The notes under the pieces were generated by a model, which searched no databases, was not told the DNA's origin, and saw nothing but the letters and a program-made list of their open reading frames with translations. A program made the position numbers and the translations under genes. From NCBI RefSeq assembly GCF_000003605.2, contig NW_003139819.1, forward strand, positions 16,013-26,115: DNA of 10,103 nucleotides. The letters are read 5' to 3'. The first letter of the stretch is position 1. Every line of letters begins with the position of its first letter. This DNA is from Saccoglossus kowalevskii (lineage: Eukaryota; Hemichordata; Enteropneusta; Harrimaniidae). Positions 1 through 7,014 of the stretch are shown piece after piece.

Positions 1-735
1 GTCATTGAAATGTGATGATTACTACTTGAAATATCAAAAGCTGAAAATTAATTAATTATGCAATTTAGCTAATTAATATATACTGATATTACCCTAAAAA
101 CTATCAGGTCTGTGCATTGTCCTATGACATCTATGTACCAAATTTCATTGAAATGTGGTTACTACTTGAAATATCAAAAGCTGAAAATTAATTAATTATG
201 CAAATTAGGTAATTAATATGTACTCATATTACCCTAAAAACTATCATGTCTGTGCAGTGTCCTATGACATCTATGTACCAAGTGTCATTGAAATGTGATG
301 ATTACTACTTAAAATATCAAAAGCTGAAAATTAATTTATTATGCAAATTAGCTAATTAATATATACTGATATTACCCTAAAAACTATCAGGTTAGTACTT
401 GAGATATCAGTGGAAAAGCCGAAAATTGATTAATCATTATGCAAATTAGGTAATTAATATTGCACAGATTTTTACCCAAAACTAATCAAATCTGCGCATT
501 CGTTTGGAGCATCTGTGTGCCAAGTTTCATCAAAATCCAATGAGTGGTTCTTTAGATATCAGTGGAACAGTCATGGAACAGCTAAAAATCAGCTAATTAT
601 CATGCAAATTAAGTAATTAATATGCATGGATTTTTACCAAAACCTAATCAAATCTGCGCATTGGCCCAGAGCATCTATGCACCAAGTTTCATCAAAAACT
701 GATGTATGGTTCTTGAGATATCAGTGGAAAAGACG
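1..735 (+). repeat. Degenerate tandem repeat array, left copy, unit mostly about 140 bp
   Basis: Units carry the same landmarks in the same order: TTCATTGAAATGTGATG, then CTTGAGATATC, then ATGCAAATTA, then GGTAATTAATAT, then TTACCCAAAACTA, then GTACCAAGTTTCATT. The ATGCAAATTA landmark, or its variant, recurs near 57, 198, 341, 439 and 602, giving spacings of about 140, 143, 98 and 163. The first three units are close to each other. The fourth is joined after a deletion near 393, and the last two form a second subtype with GGATTTTTACC and CAAATCTGCGCATT. The array runs off the left edge. The same family in the same orientation resumes at about 9575. It has no coding content. It is either a satellite or, more likely, the internal repeats of a non-autonomous element that ends in the CA tract and hairpin just downstream. 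Confidence 0.9.
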
Positions 736-737
736 GA

Positions 738-769
<32 letters not shown>

Positions 770-776
770 TACACTA
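734..776. repeat. CA microsatellite at the end of the left array
   Basis: A mostly pure (AC)n run, interrupted by two ACAT steps, follows the last array unit after GGAAAAGACGG. It sits between the array and the terminal hairpin, so it looks like part of the dispersed element rather than an independent microsatellite. Confidence 0.9.
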
Positions 777-784
777 ACTGCAAA

Positions 785-816
785 GACTCCCTTTTTGTGC
801 TTCGCACACGGGAGTC
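785..816 (+). repeat. Compact hairpin closing the left repeat element
   Basis: GACTCCC (785-791) pairs with GGGAGTC (810-816), and inside it GTGC (797-800) pairs with GCAC (804-807) around a TTC loop. The hairpin is followed by AAAAACTA. Position and structure suggest the 3' terminus of the repeat element that starts with the tandem units. A hairpin near the end recalls Helitron-type termini, but the CTRR end those need is not visible here, so I leave the class open. Confidence 0.6.
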
Positions 817-1175
817 AAAAACTATTTGGAAGCTTATTAGGTAATAATATGAAACAGGAAACATGTATATTATTTTTGTCTTTGTGATTTAATTTCATGT
901 TTGTCCTGATAAGCACTCTGTTTTTACATGTGGTTGTCCCATGCTAACTATGGTTGTCTGGGACAACCGCTAATCTTGTGATCTAAGATCAGTGATGGAG
1001 AAAAATCAGAAGAGGATTAATGGTTAATTACAAATTAATGGATTAATTGATCAACATGAACACTATAACTTATATTGAATTCATTTTATAGTCAATCCAC
1101 TAACAATCATGGGAGATAATATTACGTGTTGAGATTTAAGTGACTGTAATTATAATCACTAAGATTTATACTTAC
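817..1175. other. Non-coding AT-rich stretch with one 10-bp inverted repeat
   Basis: No exon or gene is visible. GGTTGTCCCA (932-941) is mirrored by TGGGACAACC (959-968) with a 17-base loop. The rest is AT-rich with several TTAATGG and ATTAATTG words. On the gene's strand it lies downstream of the last LDLa exon, so it is probably intron or 3' flank. Confidence 0.5.
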
Positions 1176-1280
1176 TACAGTCATCTTCATCATTGCCATC
1201 ATTACAGTCATTACTACCATCACACTTCCAGTTTAGGGGAATGCAATTATTATTATATGTACACTGATAATCATCGCAAC
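1176..1280 (-). CDS. LDLa-domain exon, third in reading order
   Basis: This 105-bp exon encodes 35 residues forming one LDL-receptor class A module: a first Cys, then DDYQC, then CIPLNWKCDGSNDC, then NDGNDEDDC. All six cysteines are present, along with the usual CIP..W core and the acidic residues that cage calcium (DG..DC.DG.DE). The domain should fold around a calcium ion and bind ligands outside the cell. The acceptor is TTTCATAG before GTTGCG and the donor is GTAAGT at 1170-1175, a strong consensus. Both borders are phase 1. Because the donor is good, at least one further exon must lie to the left of this exon, but none is seen between 1 and 1169. The exon sits about 340 bp from the repeat-derived sequence at the left end. 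Confidence 0.82.
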
Positions 1281-1895
1281 CTATGAAACATATCACAAAA
1301 TAAGAATAGGCAAACTGCTGTGTATCTCATTAATTTATTAATCTAGAAAATGTGTGTGCATGTGATGGATCAATCCAGGAATCATCTAGAAAGCAAGATT
1401 GGTTATATTGGATTGTAGGATGAGATTGTTACAACACTAAATATCAGAAGCACAAGTGACAAGTGAATAACCCTTAGAGGATTGTATGTAGATTCTATAT
1501 GCTCTTATTCAGCAACAGATATGTTATAATTTGGTTATAATGGAAATACAGATGTTATACATGTGACCTGAATAATATCACATTTATGGCAAGAAAAAAA
1601 ATGTCAACAGCATAGCACAATTTATTAGTGTAAAGGTTCCTATTTATCATCATTGCGACTCATAGAATGATCAAGACTGTTTTACTAAGGTGTTTGACAC
1701 CACGCTGTAGTGCTTGGAGGTGATAATATGAACATTCAAATCGACACACAATTTTGTTAAGTATTGAATTTGAGATGAGAAATCTAATTCACATACCCCA
1801 CAGTTGCACTTAATAATTGTTTTCAGATTTCTTCTGAACAAGGATTAAAAAATAATGATTGATCTACTAGTAAAAGAAGAATACATCATAATTAC
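1281..1895 (-). other. Intron between LDLa exons 2 and 3
   Basis: GTAATT at 1890-1895 is the donor and AG at 1281-1282 (read on the minus strand) is the acceptor. Inside I see no further exon, RNA gene or clear repeat. There is only AT-rich sequence with a short hairpin, GGTGT-TTG-ACACC, near 1690. Confidence 0.6.
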
Positions 1896-2012
1896 CACAA
1901 TATACTTGGTCTTCATCTTGACCATCACTGCAGTCATTGCCACCATCACATACCCAAGCATTTGGAATACATGCACCAGATTCTGAACATTGAAATTCAT
2001 CCCAGTCACAAT
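1896..2012 (-). CDS. LDLa-domain exon, second in reading order
   Basis: This 117-bp exon encodes 39 residues forming one complete LDLa module: C.WDEFQC, then [13 protein letters not shown], then [12 protein letters not shown], then DQVYC. The aromatic residue before Cys2, the CIP..W motif and the full acidic calcium cage (DG..DC.DG.DE) are intact. The last loop, between the DE and Cys6, is slightly longer than the commonest spacing. The acceptor is TTCACCAG followed by ATTGTG, the donor is GTAATT, and both are phase 1. The first codon is completed by the G left over from the preceding exon. The pattern matches the well-known one-exon-per-module architecture of LDLa genes. It is not a full open reading frame of its own and has no start codon. 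Confidence 0.85.
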
Positions 2013-2091
2013 CTGGTGAATAATATGTCAATAAAATTGTTAATCATTATTTGTTTTTAACTATAAAGAGACCACCATGTGCTACATGTCA

Positions 2092-2108
2092 CCCCCCCCC
2101 CCCTCCCC
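2092..2108. repeat. Poly-C tract (C12, then T, then CCCC)
   Basis: A run of twelve C is followed by TCCCC in otherwise AT-rich intron sequence. Two matching G-runs on the plus strand occur at 7003-7014 and 7694-7704. Confidence 0.95.
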
Positions 2109-2177
2109 ATACAATCTCATTGCACAGAATTAAGCTATTTGGTTGATTTTATGAACATTATTTGTAATATTGATGGT

Positions 2178-2384
2178 ACTGACTGATTTTGTTCTAAATA
2201 TTTTGGATTTCGGCATTCCCATGGTGTATCCTTGGAAGGAAAAGATGTATAATAATAAGGTTATTACGAGAATACCTCAAAGTATGCACTGAGACAGTAC
2301 GACGCACAACGACGCTGCACGTTGGTCGATACTCCAGCTGTACTGTCTTCGTGCATACTTTGAGGTATCCTCATAATAACATCG
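2178..2384 (+). mobile_element. Foldback (MITE-like) repeat, copy 1
   Basis: Arms at about 2261-2300 and 2340-2379 are near-complementary over 39-40 bases, sharing the core GAGAATACCTCAAAG and its complement, plus TATGCAC and GACAGTAC. The loop is about 40 bases. About 80 bp to the left of the arms is also conserved with the copy at 6040-6262 (GGCATTCCCATGG, TTGGAAGGAAAAGA), so the repeat unit is larger than the hairpin. Both copies run into AAT/ATT-rich sequence on either side. No transposase is encoded, so it is a non-autonomous element or the end of a larger one. It lies inside the LDLa gene's long intron. Confidence 0.8.
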
Positions 2385-2407
2385 TATTATTATTATTATT
2401 ATTATTG
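2385..2407. repeat. ATT microsatellite
   Basis: Uninterrupted ATT steps directly follow the right arm of the foldback repeat. The left arm is preceded by the complementary AATAAT, so part of this may belong to the element's inverted ends. Confidence 0.9.
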
Positions 2408-3599
2408 CCATTTAAATAATGCCTTACTTAAAGCAATATATGCCTTAAATTTGACAGGCATGCAAGCTCAAAATTATGTGTGGAATATGATATATGTTGA
2501 AGGTCTTGTGATGTAACATGAAAGACCTCTAGAATAATGAATATAGTAGGCTTTATTTGACTTAAAACTCTCTGCCCCAAAGTATCTTATGATTGGCAAA
2601 AATATTGTAATCTACTTGATATGAAATTTGTAATGAGAAAGGGAACTGTCACGAGGTTGGGTCAAATATTAACCATAACACCCAATACAATTCAATATTT
2701 TTAGCACCTTGTATGGGTTCTTAAGCATGCAATTTAAAACTACACATTTCATGTAATATAGAGATAATTTAGACAGAGCACCATAACAGTTCAATACAAT
2801 TGAAGATATAATTATGATTAAAAACCACAATGCACACCGCCACACCTAAACCGGTATAGTTTATTCAGTTTAGCAAGATCTATGCTTAGAATCTCCAGCC
2901 ATATCGCCCACGCCTGTAACAGTTCGGCACTAAACATGGCCTACCGTAATCCTTGCACCAACACAGATATCTGGTTAGTAAGAAGTCCAGGTTACAAAAT
3001 TACAAACAGCACATACCACAGAAAGGTCAGTAATGATCCTAAGACAAGAGAGAGACAACATATTCTGTACTCTTCATATATGTATTTGTACTGGTCCGAG
3101 TTCACAAACTGAAACATTGAACTCTACCTACACTGTAGGTAGAAAAAAAACTGTAGCACCAGGCTTCTTTCCCAAATGGACTTCAAGCAGCAACAGTCCC
3201 TAGAACCATGCTGTCTCAGTTTTAAAAATCATGACATCACACAATTTATTTTGTCAATCATTAATTTTTAATTGGCCCATGACATCTTTTCCTTCATCAC
3301 CTGGATACTCAGTCCTCAAACCTTTGTGTGTTTTAAATGCAGTTCTTTACCCTAGCTCTTGACTATAATTATCACTGATGGTTCATTTCCAGGGTGAATT
3401 ACATCTAATACATGACCTACCTAACCAGTAGACCGAATTTGTTTTCTCATAAAAAACGAGTAGAATTCTTGAAATGCAAGGCAATAAGACTCGATTTTCA
3501 AGGACACAAGTCATTTAAAAGCTGCTAATTGACAATTCTGAAAGAATACCAAATGGTGTTCATATACTAAATATAATGATGCAATAATTGTAAACATAC

Positions 3600-3707
3600 C
3601 ACAATGTAATTCATTAGTAAGGTCGTCGCAATGATACCAACCATCACATAATTGAAAACCATAGATACATCTACCATCCCCACACATTGGATGACCTTGG
3701 GCACAAT
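3600..3707 (-). CDS. LDLa-domain exon, first in reading order, with a weakened calcium site
   Basis: This 108-bp exon encodes 36 residues with six cysteines in LDLa spacing: C.QGHPMC, then GDGRCIYGFQLC, then DGWYHC, then DDLTNELHC. The CI.....C-DG core is kept. The canonical Pro after CI is Tyr and the usual Trp is Phe. The Asp before Cys5 is His, and the DG.DE segment reads DDLTNE, so the calcium cage has lost or changed ligands. The acceptor is GTCATAG before ATTGTG, the donor is GTATGT, and both are phase 1. An open frame continues past the donor into the intron, but the cysteine pattern ends at the donor, which supports the splice model over a single-exon gene. The preceding exon lies to the right and was not found. 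Confidence 0.78.
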
Positions 3708-4830
3708 CTATGACAAACATAATATAAAGTGATTATCAATATATATCTATTACAATATTATAGAAATTGATATGTGTTGTAATGCGATATCTGCTATTAA
3801 ATGGACATCTCAACTGGCATACAAGTAATGAATAATGGGATAGTGCATTAACCTACCACTTGATAGCATGACCACACAACCCCTGCCCATGCACTGTTAG
3901 CATGTACTAGCAGATAAAATCAAGACGTGTAAAGATTTAACTATTATTATAAATCACCACTATCAGTATTAAAGGTTTTTATGATGTCATTATCACACGA
4001 TAATGTAAATCTCTATTCACAAGTAAATTCATTTCAACAAAAAGCCCTAAATTTTAATTAAATTTAAATCTGATGGCGATGATTTATAACAACAATAATG
4101 ATCTAATCCCTAACAGTGTTATTAATTTCAATCCCCTTCTTTTTTTGAGAAAGTAAGAAAGATTATTATGAAGATTCTTGCTACTATATATGACAAATGA
4201 ACAGTCATTATATATTATGTGCTTTACTTTGTACAAGTATCAATCCTACACATTGAACTACATGTCTAGCAACACATTAGTACTAGCAGTAATATTGCAT
4301 TGCTGTACTGGTATTGGTCAAAGGACAAACACAGCAGTTATACTGCACTGTTGGTATCGTTGTGGTACTGACTAGTATCTTGTCCAACACAGCAGTGGTA
4401 TTGCATCAGAGCTCCATATTGTTCAATGTTTATACAAAGTTTGATCGAAACATTCATACATGACAGAAATTTGGTTCCTGAATGGCAGAAATGTTTTATT
4501 TTGATTTTTGTTTAATTTTGAATTCAACAAAATGGCCACCATTCGGTCATCTTGAATACATGTGCATATGTGTGACAGGATGTATATCTAAAGTTTGAAA
4601 ATGTTTGGTCGGGTAGGGAGGTAAGCACCTTCTTCTGCTGATCTTTTTTCAACCAGTCATCAAGATTTACGAGTAAACGTTGGAATTAATATTTTGTGGC
4701 CCATTCAGTTTCAATTAATCATAATTAAAGCATTGCTATTGACAGCTTTCATATGCGACTTTCATATGCAGAATATGCAACTTTGAAATCAAGTGATAAG
4801 AAGTAATCCCCTTGAAGTACGGCATACATA
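3708..4830. other. No gene recognised (probable intron or upstream flank)
   Basis: AT-rich sequence with stop codons in all frames and no LDLa-type exon that I could find on the minus strand. The only structured item is the set of three related 15-bp motifs at 4285-4405. Two copies of CTTTCATATGC lie just inside the right part, near 4746 and 4759. Confidence 0.5.
4285..4405 (+). repeat. Three dispersed copies of a quasi-palindromic 15-mer
   Basis: AGCAGTAATATTGCA (4285-4299), AGCAGTTATACTGCA (4332-4346) and AGCAGTGGTATTGCA (4391-4405) are variants of one near-palindrome. The last two are extended to the left by the same ACAC. The intervening sequence also reuses TGGTA and GGACAA words in both orientations, suggesting a small decayed repeat. 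Confidence 0.55.
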
Positions 4831-4839
4831 TAAGCAGAA

Positions 4840-4926
4840 GTTACCATCTTGAAATAATTGAGGACCTCAAGATGATAACCTGCCTTGGCTGTGATCACCT
4901 AAATAAATTTAATCCAATCCAATTAC
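4840..4926 (+). mobile_element. Possible plus-strand LINE 3' tail
   Basis: The stretch ends in ACCTAAATAAATTTAATCC followed by AATCC-type steps. That is the way CR1/L2-like LINEs often end: an AATAAA-like signal and then a short tandem tail. CATCTTGA (4845-4852) and TCAAGATG (4867-4874) form a small hairpin just before it. No coding remnant is visible upstream, so this is a weak call based on the tail alone. Confidence 0.3.
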
Positions 4927-5043
4927 AAGTTCTAAGTTTAGCGTGCTCCTATTCCGTGAACATTTTCTCACCATAATCATGTACAACTGTTAGTCACCAC
5001 TATCTGAACACCTAAATTCACCCATATTACAACTGTATAATAC

Positions 5044-5049
5044 TTTATT
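5044..5049 (-). promoter_or_regulatory. Polyadenylation signal AATAAA of the short LINE copy
   Basis: AATAAA on the minus strand in the context GTCAATAAAG, about 135 bases after the stop codon of the LINE remnant. The longer LINE copy has the same TTCAATAAAG/GTCAATAAAG context at 7737-7742. Confidence 0.55.
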
Positions 5050-5182
5050 GACATCATTCTGTTTGAAGAGAACATACAGTCAAGTGCTAAACTAATAATT
5101 AAAATTAAAAAAAAAAAGGAAGAAATAAATATGTAGTTTAAATAAATACATATTTAAAATTATGAAATATTGATATATATAT

Positions 5183-5449
5183 TTAAAATGCACCACATTC
5201 TCTAATATAGTTCGCAAGTTCCTTATCTACATTGCTCATAATGTATATGAACTTGTCATCTGGTTTCATCAAATTAAAATATGGATGTATATAAGCAATT
5301 TTTCCAAACAGCTTACATCTTGCATTTTTATGACTTGGACAATCAATCAGGAAATGGAATTCATCCTCCACTGCATCCATATCACACTTTTTGCATACCC
5401 TTTCTTCAAACTTTATTTTTGGTCTAACATGCCTACCCTTCTCTATCAT
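5183..5449 (-). pseudogene. LINE ORF2 C-terminal remnant (zinc knuckle)
   Basis: This 88-residue open frame is the extreme C-terminus of a non-LTR retrotransposon polyprotein. It starts with IEKGRH, a form of the IE.GR[YH] motif that precedes the knuckle. It then has a CCHC-type cluster, C19-x2-C22-x9-H32-x4-C37, within RVCKKC...EDEFHFLIDC. It lacks endonuclease and reverse transcriptase parts. Just upstream of the first Met the frame has a stop (TAA) four codons before, so the ATG is not a real start and the copy is dead. The same motif layout occurs in the 7966-9015 frame, but the residues differ considerably, so the two are separate LINE lineages or old copies rather than a recent duplication. 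Confidence 0.8.
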
Positions 5450-5544
5450 TAGACCATATTACATGCTAAAGAGAACATGTTACATAATTAGATATAATCA
5501 ATGCACAGCTAAACAGTTAGCTTACATTCACCACTATCTGAATT

Positions 5545-6035
5545 CACCTGATCTCTTATGAGCTAAATGCCAGACATCCTAAAATAAAAGGGTTGACTAG
5601 GAAAGAATTTCATGCAATTGCATAAGGAAGCAAAGACAAACATGATACAAAGCCAGTAATTTTTGCTCTTTTTGTATATTTGTATTGAATGACATTTGTC
5701 AAGACATATTGGAGAGACAACCCTGAAACAGCATTGAGTTACAACAAAAATAATATGCATCAAAGTCCCATAACAAATCTTAATAAACTATTTGTCCATG
5801 CACAAGCATGATCCGTGAAATTAAAAAATTATATTTTATGCTATATTATTATACATCTGTCACCGTAACGCCAGAAGTTACAGCGTGCCGTAATTTTGCA
5901 GTATTTTACGGGGTATTTTCATCCTACCATATTAGGAAATGTGAATTCCAAATATGGAATGATTTCGCGCGTAAACGTCCTCTAATAATAAAAACAAACA
6001 TGGCTTCCACCAGATTTTGACCGGACTCCACACAA
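5545..6035. other. No gene recognised; locally CpG-rich right half
   Basis: No convincing coding frame. From about 5860 to 6045 CpG dinucleotides are clearly denser than in the surrounding DNA (for example CACCGTAACGCC, TTTCGCGCGTAAACG, GACCGGAC). TTTCGCGC at 5963-5970 fits an E2F-type site. CCGTAA and TTACGG form a small hairpin near 5890. An ATG at 5999 opens only a six-codon frame. A promoter is possible but unproven. Confidence 0.4.
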
Positions 6036-6039
6036 AGAA

Positions 6040-6262
6040 GTTCGCTGATTCTGTTTCAAACATTTTGAATTTTGGCATTCCCATGGTATATTCTTGGAAG
6101 GAAAAGACATATAATAATACTAATAATAAGATTATTACGAGAATACCTCAAAGTGTGCACTCCGACAGTATGCTGTGCATCAACCTCCGCTGCGCGTCAG
6201 TCGATACTCCAGCTGTACTGTCTTTGTGCTCAATTTGAGGTATTCTCGTAATAACCTTATAT
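6040..6262 (+). mobile_element. Foldback (MITE-like) repeat, copy 2
   Basis: Arms at about 6132-6170 and 6216-6254 are near-complementary (GAGAATACCTCAAAG against its complement, plus GACAGTA/TACTGTC). The roughly 45-base loop ends in TCGATACTCCAGCTG, which is also present in copy 1. To the left, CATTTTGAATTTTGGCATTC and TTGGAAGGAAAAGAC correspond to copy 1 with a few substitutions. The short open frames crossing it (64-73 codons) are by-products of the repeat and are not genes. It lies outside the exons seen. Confidence 0.8.
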
Positions 6263-6477
6263 TATGTGATATGCTAAGTACATCATGTGTACAGTTTATA
6301 CATGTCCAAGATATGCCAAGGGTGCATACCGGTATAACACACATGGAACCTAAGTCGGCAAAGAGTTAGTGAGAAAGTTTTCAGACGATATAGACATTTT
6401 TTACATCAACTATGTTGGTCGGCTGTACCTTTTTGGTAATTAGTTGTGAATCCGAAGAAAGTTGCCGTAACAAAGTT
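6263..6477. other. No feature recognised
   Basis: Unassigned sequence between two foldback structures. No open frame of note, no repeat and no RNA gene could be supported. Confidence 0.5.
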
Positions 6478-6598
6478 TTTGTTTCTGGTCAAACTTTGAG
6501 GCAAATCATTTTTTTTTCACTGGCTTTTACCAAAATAGTGTAAAACTGAAAGAAAGATTAAAAAAAATGTTTCAGCTGCTGTTAGGACCAGAAACAAA
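6478..6598. repeat. Degenerate 121-bp foldback
   Basis: TTTGTTTCTGGTC (6478-6490) is perfectly mirrored by GACCAGAAACAAA (6586-6598), and CATTTTTTTT (6507-6516) by AAAAAAAATG (6560-6569). Both pairs share the same centre at 6538, separated by a 16/16 internal mismatch region. This points to one old foldback rather than two chance matches. Confidence 0.6.
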
Positions 6599-7002
6599 TC
6601 CTGTTTTTATCATAAGGTGACTAATAAGTACATATACATTGATCCATGAGCCATTTTATTTTCAGTGTTTATATCCATAGTTTCTGACAATTGTGGTACA
6701 ACATGAATAAATTATGTTATAATTACAACACATGAACTTGTGCTTGTTTAATATTAAATGGCACAATAAAGATATGACCAGTATAATAACTGAGATTAAG
6801 AAGAGTTATGATTCATATTCTGCCTAATGTTCATACCTTGTTTTGATGAAACTCTTCCTATGAAAAGAATAACATACAAGCATAGAATTGGCAAGGCTTG
6901 GTTTTAACAGTGTAGAACATGACTGACACCAGTGTGCTACATTTAAAACTGAATATCTGAAACAAAACAATTGTCTTATGTCAATATAACAAAGTACGTA
7001 TT
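6599..7002. other. No feature recognised
   Basis: AT-rich, with one ACAATAAAG near 6763 that could be a poly(A)-like signal but has no coding sequence before it. A 71-codon minus-strand frame at 6824-7039 runs through the poly-G tract and has no domain. Confidence 0.45.
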
Positions 7003-7014
7003 GGGGGGGGGGGG
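7003..7014. repeat. Poly-G tract (G12)
   Basis: TTG12AAT. With the similar tract at 7694-7704 it brackets a segment of about 680 bp. Confidence 0.95.

Larger units (their letters stand above)
2013..3599 (-). other. Long intron between LDLa exons 1 and 2, with repeat insertions
   Basis: GTATGT (3594-3599) is the donor and CAG at 2013-2015 (minus strand) the acceptor. The intron holds the foldback repeat copy at 2178-2384, an ATT microsatellite at 2385-2407 and a C12 tract at 2092-2103. It also holds a 9-bp palindrome with a one-base centre at 3124-3142 (CTACCTACA-C-TGTAGGTAG). The remaining 2410-3590 has no recognisable gene. A 76-codon open frame at 2882-3112 on the plus strand has no recognisable domain and I do not call it. 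Confidence 0.55.
1176..3707 (-). other. Partial host gene with LDLa-repeat exons (three exons, two introns)
   Basis: Three exons on the minus strand, read as 3600-3707, 1896-2012 and 1176-1280, each encode one six-cysteine LDLa module. Each has an AG acceptor and a GT donor, and all are symmetric phase 1-1 exons. They therefore splice in frame with each other, and each junction codon is G plus two bases of the next exon (Asp, then Gly). Introns are 1587 and 615 bp. The outer exons are also bounded by splice sites, so the start and end of the protein lie elsewhere. LDLa tandem arrays occur in lipoprotein receptor relatives, SCO-spondin-like proteins, perlecans and many secreted invertebrate proteins. 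No EGF, YWTD or protease domain is in the window, so the family cannot be chosen. The protein should be extracellular, either secreted or on a membrane ectodomain. Confidence 0.75.
4995..5541 (-). mobile_element. 5'-truncated LINE copy with candidate target-site duplication
   Basis: The unit consists of a C-terminal LINE coding remnant (5183-5449), an AT-rich 3' UTR and an AATAAA on the minus strand (TTTATT at 5044-5049). It is flanked by the exact 13-mer CACCACTATCTGA at 4995-5007 and 5529-5541. Similarity around the 13-mers is somewhat longer but gapped (GTTAG on one side, ACC on the other), as expected for an old target-site duplication. The insert of about 520 bp would be a short, heavily 5'-truncated retrotransposition product. 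The boundaries are inferred from the direct repeats, not from a known consensus. Confidence 0.6.

Noticed and set aside
1-735. CRISPR-like array
   Set aside because: Units are about 140 bp and diverge throughout, with no short identical repeats or unique spacers. The genome is eukaryotic.
785-830. Helitron 3' end
   Set aside because: A terminal-type hairpin is present, but the required CTRR end close behind it is not; only CTAT is found. No Rep/helicase sequence is visible.
2882-3112. 76-codon plus-strand open frame
   Set aside because: No domain, no homology I can recognise, and it lies antisense within the LDLa gene's intron. Its length is within chance expectation.
3124-3142. 9-bp palindrome CTACCTACA-C-TGTAGGTAG as a regulatory site
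   Set aside because: A single short palindrome in an intron with no second copy and no known factor match. It is mentioned only as part of the intron.
3511-3720. Single-exon 69-residue LDLa protein starting at the Met before the domain
   Set aside because: The upstream residues MFVI come from the acceptor-side intron and the domain ends exactly at a good GT donor. The spliced model explains it better.
3847-3895. Extra minus-strand mini-exon (CAG acceptor, GTAGGT donor, two Cys)
   Set aside because: It does not have the LDLa cysteine pattern and its acceptor phase does not fit the phase 1 exons. Chance splice-like words are likely.
6017-6369. Overlapping 64-73 codon frames on the plus strand
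   Set aside because: They are made of the foldback repeat copy 2 and its flank, and the homologous copy 1 does not keep the frame.
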